In this document: one piece after another, positions 1 to 7,439 of the stretch
How positions within the stretch are numbered: the stretch's first letter is position 1
Layout of the letters: each line of letters opens with the position of its first letter
IMG/VR virus record: IMGVR_UViG_3300035698_017305
Span: 1 to 64,000 of that record
DNA length: 64,000 bases
Direction: 5' to 3' (one strand)
From: a virus
Made by a program: the position numbers and the translations under genes
The notes under the pieces: model-generated
The model's database searches: none
Told to the model about the DNA's origin: nothing
Seen by the model: only the letters and a program-made list of their open reading frames with translations

Positions 1-5
1 CCCCC

Positions 6-605
6 CTAACTCCATACCCAGTTAATGCCATCTCCAACATTTGGGCCCTTATCCGCCCTCTCCACGTCCTTTATTATGGTTCTGTGTTTGACCACAACCA
101 CCGGGTAGTGCTGCGGGCCGCTGTTCACGCAGGTATACTGGGAATAAACCGATTGGGTCCCTGTGGCTAGAAGTCCCCGCCACTCAACCTGTACTATCCG
201 GACCCGGTAGTGATCAGAACTCCGCCAACTGTAGTGATCCATATCTTCCAGATAATGTACCCCATGTAAGTAGCCGTAGTCCTGACCCCAGGCTAATGCC
301 CCATCTAGGGTTGTGAAGATGTGAAACCCATTGTCATACTGGTTGTGCCCAAGAGCTTTCCCATAGTATGAGGTCATTGTTATGGGTCTGGTGCCAAGAC
401 TTGTAGATTCGATACCTTTGGCGTGGTAGACCATTTTACCAGTGAGTGGGTCACGGAAATTCATGAGAGCCCGATAACTGCTCTTCAAGAAGAACCCGGA
501 TGGGGCGACCACTACAAACCCGGTGTTAACCTCATCCGTAAATGCCATGTCTTCAACTGATAACGGGTTCTCCCCGTACTTCTTGATTACGTATGATAAA
601 CACAT
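6..605 (-). CDS. Phage protein of unknown function, paralogue family A
   Basis: A 199-residue soluble protein without signal peptide or membrane segment. It resembles the protein at 1737-2291: both begin MCL, and both have a central GFHIF...AIAWG or ALAWG block, a YRGVLA/WRGLLA...GTQ/GSQ block and a final R(F)RT segment. The start is ATG behind a GGAGGAGG stretch and the stop is TAG. It is the last gene seen of a four-gene array of related genes. The family is not recognised; the Trp/Tyr/His-rich composition suggests a compact globular domain. Confidence 0.8.
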   Translation of the reverse strand: MCLSYVIKKYGENPLSVEDMAFTDEVNTGFVVVAPSGFFLKSSYRALMNFRDPLTGKMVYHAKGIESTSLGTRPITMTSYYGKALGHNQYDNGFHIFTTLDGALAWGQDYGYLHGVHYLEDMDHYSWRSSDHYRVRIVQVEWRGLLATGTQSVYSQYTCVNSGPQHYPVVVVKHRTIIKDVERADKGPNVGDGINWVWS

Positions 606-614
606 ACCTCCTCC

Positions 615-1178
615 TTAATATGTTGAGTACGGGTGGAAATACGCGTCACTCCAGCTCATAAATCTGTCACTATCCTGCTTTGTAGGGAACTTGAGCAGAG
701 GGTCTTCCCCCAAAACCTCTTTGACATGCTTAACGTTGGTAGTGAACTTCCCCTTGAAGTATCGGTTTGCATCCCAGTCCCGATCCGCATGGTCTAGGTT
801 CTCCTTCCACTTCCGCTCAAACTCAGCATCGGTGATTAACAGCTTGATCAGGACCAGCTCACCTCCACGTTTAGCCACTTGCCTTATATCCCAGGCTGAG
901 GGGACGTATACACTTGTAATCGTGTCAGTAAAGACGTGTATACCTGTTTGGTCCGCCATTCTCGACTCACACCACCCCATGAAACCGTGGATATGCTTAC
1001 CCTCCATCCTTTTCAGCTTATGGTAAGTCATGGGGGTGGCTGTAACCGGTCGGCCCACCACGTATTCAAACTCGGGGGCCATCACAGAAAAATACCGTGG
1101 TACCCCACTGACTTTGTGCACAAACTTGGCAACTATCTTCCAGACCACATGGTCTGTCTTGTCTCTTTTATTCTTCAT
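615..1178 (-). CDS. Phage protein of unknown function, paralogue family B
   Basis: A 187-residue protein closely related to its upstream neighbour at 1175-1732. Both share VWKIVAKF near the N-terminus, YFSVMAPEFEYVVG, MEGK...GF.GW and GIHVF, and a later GG-[ET]-[LI]-V-[LI]-IK block. It overlaps that neighbour by four bases (ATGA), which implies translational coupling. The GIHVF motif is echoed as GFHIF in family A, so all four genes at 6-2291 may derive from one ancestor. Function unknown. Confidence 0.8.
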   Translation of the reverse strand: MKNKRDKTDHVVWKIVAKFVHKVSGVPRYFSVMAPEFEYVVGRPVTATPMTYHKLKRMEGKHIHGFMGWCESRMADQTGIHVFTDTITSVYVPSAWDIRQVAKRGGELVLIKLLITDAEFERKWKENLDHADRDWDANRYFKGKFTTNVKHVKEVLGEDPLLKFPTKQDSDRFMSWSDAYFHPYSTY

Positions 1179-1732
1179 TGGCCCCTCTCCTGCGCGTGTA
1201 AGAAGGGGGATATCCAGTCGTGGAACGGCCCCATACTTCGATTCTCCTTTAGATGCAGTCGGAAACTTGGGTCTTCACCAACAACCATCTTGATATGGCG
1301 GACACAGGTAGTGAATACTTCGTCACTAAATAAGGCTGGGTCCCACTTTTCATCTTCTGATTGATCGTAGGACCATCTTGTCCTCAACTCTTCTTCAGTT
1401 ACCAGCATCTTGATAATGACTATGGTCCCGCCCCTGAGAGCAATCTTCTCTACATCCGAGTAGGATGGAAGACACGCCCCAAAGCATTTACTGGAGAAGA
1501 CATGAATCCCCATTTCCGATAATTCTCTTGGAGCAGCCTCGGCTAGACTAACGCAGCCAACCCCCCAGCCTTCAAACCCATACCTACTCTTCCCCTCCAT
1601 CCCACATATTTCCCTGGCGGTGTAGGGGTGGGAGTCTAAGGGCTGGCCGACCACATACTCAAATTCAGGGGCCATAACACTGAAGTAACGTTCCCCAAAC
1701 TTGGCTACTATTTTCCATACTTCAAAATCCAT
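1175..1732 (-). CDS. Phage protein of unknown function, paralogue family B
   Basis: A 185-residue paralogue of 615-1178. The shared order is VWKIVAKF, YFSVMAPEFEYVVG, MEGK, GFEGW and GIHVF. It starts with ATG just after the stop of 1737-2291 and ends in an ATGA overlap with the next gene, so it belongs to one four-gene transcript. No catalytic motif is recognised. The tandem duplication in one operon argues for a dosage-dependent or rapidly diversifying role, but that is inference. Confidence 0.8.
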   Translation of the reverse strand: MDFEVWKIVAKFGERYFSVMAPEFEYVVGQPLDSHPYTAREICGMEGKSRYGFEGWGVGCVSLAEAAPRELSEMGIHVFSSKCFGACLPSYSDVEKIALRGGTIVIIKMLVTEEELRTRWSYDQSEDEKWDPALFSDEVFTTCVRHIKMVVGEDPSFRLHLKENRSMGPFHDWISPFLHAQERGQ

Positions 1733-1736
1733 CGTG

Positions 1737-2291
1737 TCATCCCTCCCAATCTTCGGGCATAACCCCGTCTTCAGTTATTCCTGTTAGAGTTCTGAACCGG
1801 GCTATAACTGTTGGCAGATGTGTCATCATACGGTCATGTCCCCGAGGTATGAAGTGCTGAGACCCAACGGCTAGGACTCCTCGATAATCACACTCCATGA
1901 GCATTAACCCGGAGACATAATCGTTGACCCATTTCCCCCTGATGTCAGGTCTCCGTACCCACCCCATAGTGGCCCCCCAGGCTATCGCTGACCCCCTGGC
2001 GCCAAAGATGTGAAAACCGGCGGGGTATGGGTTGTCGTTATTACTATTAGGGCCGCAGCCGTAAGCCGAGGTTTCCCAGCATATTGCTTCCTTTTCTTGG
2101 CCTAGGGCAAATCTGACCCTGTGTTCCCTAGGCCCCATATACACAATGGACCCATAATTGGGCAGCGGTGTAGGTTTGTTAACGTTGGGTAGGGGTGGGG
2201 GGGTCCGTCTCATTATGACAAAGCCGTGCCCCACAGTGTTCAGGTCTACTTTACCCGGTTCTATAGTTTCTATCACGCAGGTCAAACACAT
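1737..2291 (-). CDS. Phage protein of unknown function, paralogue family A
   Basis: A 184-residue protein related to 6-605 (MCL start, GFHIF block, AIAWG, YRGVLAVGSQ). The start is ATG behind GGGAGGAAAT. It is the first gene of the four-paralogue operon and is preceded by a promoter-like element at 2327-2336. No known domain is recognised. Confidence 0.8.
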   Translation of the reverse strand: MCLTCVIETIEPGKVDLNTVGHGFVIMRRTPPPLPNVNKPTPLPNYGSIVYMGPREHRVRFALGQEKEAICWETSAYGCGPNSNNDNPYPAGFHIFGARGSAIAWGATMGWVRRPDIRGKWVNDYVSGLMLMECDYRGVLAVGSQHFIPRGHDRMMTHLPTVIARFRTLTGITEDGVMPEDWEG

Positions 2292-2326
2292 ATTTCCTCC
2301 CGGTCCTGGTGTTGTTGTATTACTAA

Positions 2327-2336
2327 TCTTATGTCA
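2327..2336 (-). promoter_or_regulatory. Promoter-like extended -10 (TGACATAAG)
   Basis: On the minus strand this reads TGACATAAG, a TG-n-YATAAG extended -10 box that recurs in most minus-strand intergenic gaps here. It lies between the terminator of 2398-2592 and the start of 1737-2291. The promoter role is inferred from position and repetition. Confidence 0.5.
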
Positions 2337-2356
2337 GAAAAGGGAGGGGTTATAAG

Positions 2357-2380
2357 CTAAAAGGAGGGGCGGCCCTCCTC
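2357..2380 (-). terminator. Rho-independent terminator
   Basis: A perfect GC stem (AGGAGGG / CCCTCCT) is followed on the minus strand by TTTTAGC. It lies just after the stop of 2398-2592. Confidence 0.75.
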
Positions 2381-2397
2381 TTCCTTCGGTATACAGC

Positions 2398-2592
2398 TTA
2401 CCCTTTACGGGATCCGCCGCCACCTTTGCCTGCTCCTGTACCTTTACCCGTCCCACCCGTGGCGCACCCACCAGTGTTCCGGCCACCACGGAGCCCTCCG
2501 GTTCCAGATCCTCCACCTCTCCCATCCTTGGGCCGAGCCCCTCCTCGTGGGTTGGTGGATCCGCTTCCGCTTCCGCCTTTCCGTCCAAACAT
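2398..2592 (-). CDS. Small glycine-rich protein
   Basis: A 64-residue protein of low complexity (Gly, Ser, Arg, Lys and Thr repeats) that starts MFGRK. I chose the ATG at 2592 because GAAGGAG sits at ideal spacing; the longer reading from 2673 runs into the neighbouring gene. It is basic and probably disordered, so an RNA-binding or linker role is possible. It follows directly after the membrane protein 2594-3223 and ends at a terminator. Confidence 0.65.
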   Translation of the reverse strand: MFGRKGGSGSGSTNPRGGARPKDGRGGGSGTGGLRGGRNTGGCATGGTGKGTGAGKGGGGSRKG

Positions 2593-2593
2593 G

Positions 2594-3223
2594 TCAGTCT
2601 CCTTCAATTGGAGGTAGTGGGGTAATATTGTCCCGGGTGAAGTGTTCTGATACGACTGACTTCTTACCGCCACCTACCATGTGAGCCCAAAGGAACAGGT
2701 CGTAGATGTCCTCTGGGATAAGTCCTAGTAGAGTATCCTGGTCAATAAAGCTCTTAATCCTGTATCCGTTGGTACCGGTTTCATTCCCGGTGTAGTTGGC
2801 TGGGTAGATATCTTCCTGCCATTTGGTTATGGGCACGTCCAGAGTTACCATCTGCCCCGTTACATCCTTTACCCTTCTAACTCCCACCACGGTGAAAGTC
2901 AGGGTCCCAGCGGTTTTGCACGGAAATCCACAGGTGCCATCGCCAAATATGGAGTAGACCATAGTCTTATTAGATGCATGGAAATGGGTCAGGATTAGGT
3001 TCTCAAGCCCCGCATCACATGGTTTTGTTGTCCCCATATTGAGGTCCTTGACAAATTCGTCGGTGCCTTTGGTAAACCGTTCCTTCAACTGGTCGTAGTA
3101 GGTGAGCATGAACATCAGGAAGAATATGAACAATACGAAGGGGGCTATCCATCGGAATGGGCTCCGGTCATCTTCCTTGATTGGTATTGGTAAGTTGGTA
3201 TATCTCTTGGTATCTATTCCCAT
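2594..3223 (-). CDS. Single-pass membrane-anchored protein
   Basis: A 209-residue protein with one hydrophobic segment at about residues 28-42, preceded by a charged N-terminus. This is an N-in signal anchor followed by a mainly beta-type, Cys-containing outer domain (CDAGL...CGFPCK). No family is recognised. The gene lies between a UPF0489-like gene and a Gly-rich gene with almost no spacing, so the three are probably co-transcribed. A role in the host envelope is possible but not shown. Confidence 0.75.
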   Translation of the reverse strand: MGIDTKRYTNLPIPIKEDDRSPFRWIAPFVLFIFFLMFMLTYYDQLKERFTKGTDEFVKDLNMGTTKPCDAGLENLILTHFHASNKTMVYSIFGDGTCGFPCKTAGTLTFTVVGVRRVKDVTGQMVTLDVPITKWQEDIYPANYTGNETGTNGYRIKSFIDQDTLLGLIPEDIYDLFLWAHMVGGGKKSVVSEHFTRDNITPLPPIEGD

Positions 3224-3253
3224 GGGTTCCTCCTATATCTAGGATCTGTTTTA

Positions 3254-3967
3254 TCATCCGTCCACTTCCTTCCCTTTTTCTACTTCAGTTTCCCATGGGG
3301 GCGGCCCCAGTACTGAATACCCCTCCAGAGCTCTCAGGTTGTCCAGTATGGTCAAGAGTTCTGGATTGTCCAGGGTTGTGGGGTGGACATATTCAGGGCT
3401 TAGGCACACAGCAGCCCCGACCACGTTCATCACCTGTAGATCCTCCGGTTGAATCGTAGGGGAGGCTTGTGATCTGAGCTCACCCCACCCACAACTCTCA
3501 GCCAGGGTTGGTGATGCGAAGTTGGGGGTGCGGTAGTCGTGGCATTCAATGTCACATCGGCCTTGGTACAGAAGGGAGCAGGATCTTACCCAGACAAACA
3601 TAGAGTCCGGTTTCCATTTCCACGAAACATAGGTCCCCCAGGTGCCTTCGTTAGCCTCAGGGAAGGTACTCACTTCCTGCTCCGTGACTAGATCGGAGTG
3701 GTAGTCCACATTGATCAAGGTTGCCAGATCTGGTATATCCCTCCCGCTCTGGTTGATAATTGGGAGGTGTTGGTCATGGGTTTCGGTCACAGGGATGGAT
3801 AACCCCTTAGACTTTCCCATCCTCCATAACATGTGTAGGAAGTCTAAGGCCATGGGCATTCTGGATTCCATAACTTTCTCCAAGGGATGATCCACTGATA
3901 ACCAATAGTCTAGATCAACCGACAGCCATACAGGTCTTTGACCCAGGGCTTCTAATCTGAATCTCAT
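3254..3967 (-). CDS. UPF0489-like (arginase-fold-like) protein
   Basis: A 237-residue protein. It shows VDLDYW near residue 18, an ETHDQH segment, INVDYHSD and EGTWGTYVSW. The Asp/His clusters in this order resemble the metal-binding layout of UPF0489 proteins, a poorly characterised arginase/deacetylase-like family. The enzymatic role is unknown, and the assignment rests on motif order only. Its ATG overlaps the stop of 3964-4152 by four bases. Confidence 0.55.
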   Translation of the reverse strand: MRFRLEALGQRPVWLSVDLDYWLSVDHPLEKVMESRMPMALDFLHMLWRMGKSKGLSIPVTETHDQHLPIINQSGRDIPDLATLINVDYHSDLVTEQEVSTFPEANEGTWGTYVSWKWKPDSMFVWVRSCSLLYQGRCDIECHDYRTPNFASPTLAESCGWGELRSQASPTIQPEDLQVMNVVGAAVCLSPEYVHPTTLDNPELLTILDNLRALEGYSVLGPPPWETEVEKGKEVDG

Positions 3968-4152
3968 GCCAAACTCCTTGCTATCGTTATTAATACTGAC
4001 ACTGCCCCTCGGATCAGTAGGTAGGCTATTGCCCCCAGTAGCCCTAAGGCCACACTAGGCGGGGGTAATGGTGTTGTCACCCAGTGCAGGATGGCAGCCA
4101 CCACTATGTAGATGAGTGCTATCCAATCCAGCACCAATAGAATTTCCGCCAT
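3964..4152 (-). CDS. Small membrane protein with two predicted helices
   Basis: A 62-residue, strongly hydrophobic protein with helices at about residues 4-24 and 31-55, separated by a Pro-rich turn (TTPLPPPS). The start is ATG behind AAAGGAGGAGAT. It overlaps the following UPF0489-like gene by ATGA. This topology is common among phage small membrane proteins such as holins, but no holin-specific evidence is visible. Confidence 0.75.
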   Translation of the reverse strand: MAEILLVLDWIALIYIVVAAILHWVTTPLPPPSVALGLLGAIAYLLIRGAVSVLITIARSLA

Positions 4153-4191
4153 ATCTCCTCCTTTAACGTGGCATATTTCTTCTCCACTCTT

Positions 4192-4200
4192 CTTATGCCA
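4192..4200 (-). promoter_or_regulatory. Promoter-like element (GGCATAAGA)
   Basis: The minus-strand TGGCATAAGAAGAG is a member of the recurring TGnYATAAG family. It sits about 40 bases upstream of 3964-4152. Confidence 0.45.
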
Positions 4201-4254
4201 TATACCATGGGGGTAGACGCAGAGGTAGGCTGACCTAACATGTCAGAAAGTCGG

Positions 4255-4410
4255 TTAGTTTTTATTTGGATCTTGGGAATTGATAGGTTGGGTAGTGTCT
4301 GTGTTTACGTTATCATTAACCTTTTTACTTTTTCTTACGTAACCATAGTATCTCCTAATCTTTCTGGGAGATCTGGCAGCTACTTCGTATAAGGTTGATA
4401 ACTTAATCAT
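4255..4410 (-). CDS. Small basic protein (51 aa)
   Basis: This open frame begins MIKLSTLYEVAARSPRK and ends QDPNKN, filling an otherwise empty gap between a terminator and a promoter-like element. The N-terminal two-thirds is Arg/Lys/Tyr-rich and the tail is polar. The ribosome binding site is weak (GGGG next to the ATG), which lowers confidence. Function unknown. Confidence 0.5.
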   Translation of the reverse strand: MIKLSTLYEVAARSPRKIRRYYGYVRKSKKVNDNVNTDTTQPINSQDPNKN

Positions 4411-4430
4411 GCCCCAGTGTAACAGATACC

Positions 4431-4452
4431 TAAAAAGAGGGGAAGGCCCCTC
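4431..4452 (-). terminator. Rho-independent terminator
   Basis: A GAGGGG..CCCCTC stem is followed on the minus strand by CTTTTTAGG. It lies directly after the stop of 4462-5028. Confidence 0.75.
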
Positions 4453-4461
4453 TAATACTTA

Positions 4462-5028
4462 TTAACCGGGGGTGACATCCCCAATGAGTCTGGCTCTGGG
4501 CAGATACCACTGTTCACCGAACAGCTTGGATGAGTCGTGCATAAACTTGGCCCCTGGGAATGGGTGATCTTCCAGGTCCAGTTCATACTCAGTGACAGAC
4601 CCTGTGTTGTCGATGTCTACCATACCATCCTCATCAGAGGTGCAACCGGGCCCAATGTAGACTCCGAAGCAGTCGCCGTCTTCAAAGAAGTTGACCGCCT
4701 TGCCGAACTCGTTGAGGCCCTTAACGAAGTCTTCCGGGGTGGTGGCACTCTGGTACACAGCCTGACCCAGATCATTGAACACAGCCTGAGCTTTGATCAT
4801 AGTTTCCGCATGTTCCGGGGTTGTGACCAGAAGAACGGGATTCTGTGGGTGAGGCCATAGCACAACCGCCACAGACCCGTTGTAGGAGGCAACCTCTTCC
4901 AACTTGTACTTGAAGAAGGCGCTGTTCATGATCTCATCTGGTGTGTCCATCATGAACTCTTCTAAGTCACCGAAGAAGTAAGTGGTCGGTAGTACTCGTT
5001 TCAATGTAGCGAGAGGTGCGGCTTCCAT
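4462..5028 (-). CDS. Acidic protein of unknown function
   Basis: A 188-residue, strongly acidic soluble protein with two Asp/Glu-rich patches (DEDGMVDIDNTG and ELDLEDHP). The first resembles an EF-hand-like loop, but the spacing is not convincing. The start is ATG behind AGGAG. Its own terminator and an upstream promoter-like element suggest a monocistronic unit. Confidence 0.75.
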   Translation of the reverse strand: MEAAPLATLKRVLPTTYFFGDLEEFMMDTPDEIMNSAFFKYKLEEVASYNGSVAVVLWPHPQNPVLLVTTPEHAETMIKAQAVFNDLGQAVYQSATTPEDFVKGLNEFGKAVNFFEDGDCFGVYIGPGCTSDEDGMVDIDNTGSVTEYELDLEDHPFPGAKFMHDSSKLFGEQWYLPRARLIGDVTPG

Positions 5029-5058
5029 AACATTCTCCTAATGGTTTGTGTTAACCAT

Positions 5059-5067
5059 CTTATAGCG
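5059..5067 (-). promoter_or_regulatory. Promoter-like element (CCGCTATAAG)
   Basis: A minus-strand CGCTATAAG 31 bases upstream of the 4462-5028 start, just below the hairpin at 5083-5103. It is a variant of the recurring TGnYATAAG box. Confidence 0.45.
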
Positions 5068-5082
5068 GATTTTTAGCTAAGT

Positions 5083-5103
5083 GAGAAGGGGTGACCCCCT
5101 CTC
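5083..5103 (-). terminator. Terminator-like hairpin
   Basis: GAGAGGGGGTCACCCCTTCTC on the minus strand, after the GNAT gene. The U-tract is short and delayed, so it is weaker than the other terminators. Confidence 0.45.
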
Positions 5104-5117
5104 TAGCACTGTTATCG

Positions 5118-5735
5118 TTAGAACCGGAACCCCTGGATCGGCTGCACCGCAACCAACACATGGTCCCGACCTGTTTGGGTCAGGATCTCCGTGTGGGTCA
5201 ATCCGTCCAGGATGTGCTGAACTACCCCATCGCGGGGTATGTTTGCCAGAATGGCTTCCTCACCTTTGGCTCTGTCAGTGCCCAGGGTCGCTGCTACCAG
5301 CTTACCCCCGAACCCGTGTCGGCGATGGTCATCGTCAACCGCCACTAACAGGCTCCATTGTGTTGTCCCTTTGTCCCTTACCAGACAAGCCACCCCGACC
5401 AGTTTCCAATCCACATAAACACCGAAGCAGCCATCGAGATCATCACCGTAGTTCAGGGTCCCCCCGAACTTCTGGAAAAAGTCTCTCACCGTATACCTGT
5501 TGTGGATGGGTTTCAGCTCGATTTTAACTTCCCGGTGCCGGACCTGGGTGGTGGTGGTGTGAACAAACACTCGGGGGGTGCGGGTTTCTGCAATCAGGAT
5601 ATCTGCATACCCGATGACCGCGCACCCGGCAACCTTGGCCGCGCCTGCCCCTACTTTGCCGAGAATAGCCAAAGCCTTCTGGCCCTTAGTCTCAGTCTTT
5701 TCCGCATTGAACATATTTTTGAAAGGGTTTTGCAT
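5118..5735 (-). CDS. GNAT-family acetyltransferase-like protein
   Basis: A 205-residue protein. The C-terminal half carries the GNAT acetyl-CoA signature (D-H-R-R-H-G-F-G-G-K-L, i.e. RxxGxG/A) after a beta strand WSLLVAV, preceded by GCFGVYVDWKLVGVA. The N-terminal roughly 75 residues include a short hydrophobic stretch (AAKVAGCAVIGYADILIA). I chose the ATG at 5735 because GGAG lies eight bases upstream; earlier in-frame Met codons run back into the repeat region. GNAT enzymes acetylate amines on small molecules, proteins or tRNA; the substrate here is unknown. Confidence 0.7.
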   Translation of the reverse strand: MQNPFKNMFNAEKTETKGQKALAILGKVGAGAAKVAGCAVIGYADILIAETRTPRVFVHTTTTQVRHREVKIELKPIHNRYTVRDFFQKFGGTLNYGDDLDGCFGVYVDWKLVGVACLVRDKGTTQWSLLVAVDDDHRRHGFGGKLVAATLGTDRAKGEEAILANIPRDGVVQHILDGLTHTEILTQTGRDHVLVAVQPIQGFRF

Positions 5736-5793
5736 AACCATTACTCCTGACTGATGGGATGATTTTCGATTGGCATCGTCTCTCTTCATCATT

Positions 5794-5802
5794 CTTATAC
5801 CA
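5794..5802 (-). promoter_or_regulatory. Promoter-like element (TTGGTATAAG)
   Basis: The minus-strand TGGTATAAGAATG sits 60 bases upstream of the GNAT start. Confidence 0.45.
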
Positions 5803-5841
5803 ATAACCATATGCTTTTTCTCACTTTTTAAGCTAAAAAGA

Positions 5842-5886
5842 GGGGAGTTAGGGGAGTTAGGGGAGTTAGGGGAGTTAGGGGAGTTA
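5842..5886. repeat. Five tandem 9-bp G-rich repeats (GGGGAGTTA)
   Basis: There are five perfect copies of GGGGAGTTA on the plus strand, followed by GGGGAGG that starts the hairpin at 5887-5904. They sit between the hairpin and the T-run of what would otherwise be a normal terminator for 5917-6123. The G-runs have the spacing needed for a G-quadruplex. Confidence 0.85.
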
Positions 5887-5904
5887 GGGGAGGATACCCT
5901 CCCC
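5887..5904 (-). terminator. Terminator hairpin separated from its U-tract
   Basis: GGGGAGG..CCTCCCC stem just after the stop of 5917-6123. The U-tract (CTCTTTTTAGC) lies about 50 bases further on, beyond the 9-bp repeats. Confidence 0.5.
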
Positions 5905-5916
5905 GTCACAATTAGA

Positions 5917-6123
5917 TTACTGGCCGGTCCAGGGTTCGCTAACGACAGTTACCCTGGCGTCAACGCCTACCTTGGACATCACCTGCTCAGGAATAGTGAA
6001 CGATGGTTCGATTGCGGCCCTGAATGGGCAAGGACCCTCTTGGGTGTCCAGGGCATCCATGAAGATTGCCGGGAAGATACTGTAGTAGTGCTGGCTCACG
6101 TTGTAGCAGTCCAGACGCCACAC
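5917..6123 (-). CDS. Short protein of unknown function, start uncertain
   Basis: From the GTG at 6123 it encodes 68 residues. The same frame stays open and protein-like to about 6193 (reading FDRLYIVGHRINDG upstream) but has no normal start there. A GTG behind GGGGAGG sits one base out of frame across a run of four T. A single T deletion would give a protein of about 90 residues, so a homopolymer indel or sequence error is possible. Function unknown. Confidence 0.45.
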   Translation of the reverse strand: MWRLDCYNVSQHYYSIFPAIFMDALDTQEGPCPFRAAIEPSFTIPEQVMSKVGVDARVTVVSEPWTGQ

Positions 6124-6229
6124 AGGATCCTCAGGAGATCCGTCATTGATGCGATGACCTACGATGTAGAGGCGGTCAAAACACTTCCTCCCCTTTTATC
6201 ACCCTAAACCCTATCTTGGGTCAGAGCAA

Positions 6230-6448
6230 CTAGCAAAAACAGTCACTACAGAAGTTCCAGCGACCATACTTATTCACGCAGTCTTCACACATGACTGCGG
6301 GGCACCCCGGGTTATCACACCTTGTGCCTTCCCCTTTCTCTAAGGGCCGTCTGCATTTGTAACAGACCTCCTCGGAAGGTTTGCTTTTACTTCTCAGATT
6401 ATGGATAAACCTTAATAACTCAGGCCCCGCGAACTTGGTAAGTTTCAT
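6230..6448 (-). CDS. RING-like zinc-binding protein (C4C4)
   Basis: A 72-residue protein with eight Cys as C29-x2-C32-x11-C44-x4-C49-x4-C54-x2-C57-x9-C67-x2-C70 (and C72). The pairing resembles a C4C4 cross-brace RING or treble-clef fold, though the third-to-fourth spacing is longer than in classical RINGs. The N-terminal 25 residues form a basic amphipathic helix. Given the Ubl cassettes elsewhere in the window, an E3-like or adaptor role is conceivable but unproven; a plain zinc ribbon is the alternative. It is a single-gene unit behind a promoter-like box. Confidence 0.65.
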   Translation of the reverse strand: MKLTKFAGPELLRFIHNLRSKSKPSEEVCYKCRRPLEKGEGTRCDNPGCPAVMCEDCVNKYGRWNFCSDCFC

Positions 6449-6481
6449 GACCTTACTCCTATCTATTGTTTCTTCATTACT

Positions 6482-6490
6482 CTTATGTCA
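6482..6490 (-). promoter_or_regulatory. Promoter-like element (TGACATAAGA)
   Basis: The minus-strand TCTGACATAAGAGTAATGAAG sits 34 bases upstream of 6230-6448. It is one of the best matches to the recurring box. Confidence 0.5.
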
Positions 6491-6504
6491 GATCTTTAGT
6501 TAAA

Positions 6505-6536
6505 GGAACGGGGAGTGTGGGGTACACATCCGTTCC
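6505..6536 (-). terminator. Rho-independent terminator
   Basis: GGAACGG...CCGTTCC stem with an inner GTGT/ACAC pairing, followed by TTT on the minus strand. It serves 6628-7128. I see nothing else in 6537-6627. Confidence 0.55.
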
Positions 6537-6627
6537 ATCTCTCCAAGACCAGTAGTGGCAGGATATAGGGGGGGCTGTTTGCTCTTTGTCACTTCAACAT
6601 CAACTGGGAACAGGGAGAGGGGTTGAG

Positions 6628-7128
6628 TTATTTACGAACTATGACTATTCTCTTGACCATGCCTTGGGCCAGGGCCATCCGCTCTTCTGGATCCATGTCC
6701 TCGGGGGTGAATTTCTTCATTACCCACTTGATTCGAAGATCTTTGGCGCGTCGGGCTTGCCGGGTATCAAGTGTCAGTGCTTCCTGAGTCGCGGGATCCC
6801 CGATCATGTGGGATGCTTTCTTAACCGCTGCGTCCAGCCATCTCCTCCTGCACCGGTCACAATCCACATGTTTTGTTTGAACCCAGCCTTGGTCCCAATC
6901 GAATGTGAGCAGGCGGGAGTCGGTTACAGGTAGCCGCCCACATGAAGTCCGGCCATCCGGTTCCAGTATGTGCAGTTTCCCGAATGGAGCCAAGGCCCCT
7001 AGAACTCGTCGTCCATCGGCGTAGAAGCGGGCATAGGACATACGTTGGAATCGTCCCACACCAACTTTCTGAGCACGGGTTACCGACTCTTTCTCCTGTT
7101 TGTCTATCTTGTGCATAAACTCTGCCAT
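6628..7128 (-). CDS. Basic protein with paired-Cys motif
   Basis: A 166-residue, Arg/Lys-rich protein with a DCDRCRRRW segment (CxxC) after a 45-residue beta-rich region that includes SCGRLP. The C-terminal third is predicted helical and basic. The layout suggests a small zinc-binding nucleic-acid protein, but no family is recognised. The start is ATG behind AAAGGAG. Confidence 0.75.
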   Translation of the reverse strand: MAEFMHKIDKQEKESVTRAQKVGVGRFQRMSYARFYADGRRVLGALAPFGKLHILEPDGRTSCGRLPVTDSRLLTFDWDQGWVQTKHVDCDRCRRRWLDAAVKKASHMIGDPATQEALTLDTRQARRAKDLRIKWVMKKFTPEDMDPEERMALAQGMVKRIVIVRK

Positions 7129-7268
7129 TTGTTTCTCCTTTGTGACGTGGCATTAGAATTGTCAAGTATTTGAACAGAGGCCGACCCCCGGCAGTGTTAA
7201 CCAGGGGCACAGTTCACCGCCGTTTTCAGGGCCGGTCTCTGAGACTGTGAGGCGGAGGGCCCTTCACG

Positions 7269-7355
7269 TCACCTCCTGGTCTCGTCACTGGGGGCGGAGG
7301 AAACACTTGACGATGCCACGTCATCCCTCCCGCAGTGGGACAGGTTTAATGACAT
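7269..7355 (-). CDS. Possible 28-aa micropeptide
   Basis: ATG with an AAAGGAGGG ribosome binding site eight bases upstream, reading MSLNLSHCGRDDVASS and ending DETRR. It lies in the leader between a promoter-like box (7410) and gene 6628-7128. Its 3' end (AGGAGGTGA) overlaps another GGAGG. It could be a leader peptide or a chance frame. I see no other gene in 7129-7409. Confidence 0.3.
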   Translation of the reverse strand: MSLNLSHCGRDDVASSSVSSAPSDETRR

Positions 7356-7409
7356 TACACAGGCCCTCCTTTCATAGATAGTTTGGTGTATTTTCTCTCT
7401 CTCATACTT

Positions 7410-7418
7410 CTTATGTCA
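7410..7418 (-). promoter_or_regulatory. Promoter-like element (TGACATAAGA)
   Basis: The minus-strand CCTGACATAAGAAGTATGAG is upstream of the 7269-7355 frame and 6628-7128. Confidence 0.5.
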
Positions 7419-7439
7419 GGACTTGGGGGCGTATTTGTA

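Noticed and set aside
2334-2588. Alternative minus-strand frame overlapping the Gly-rich gene
   Set aside because: It shares the region with 2398-2592 in another frame, runs through the terminator and lacks a ribosome binding site.
5081-5750. Two plus-strand frames of 130-148 codons
   Set aside because: They are antisense shadows of the GNAT gene, without ribosome binding sites or protein-like composition.
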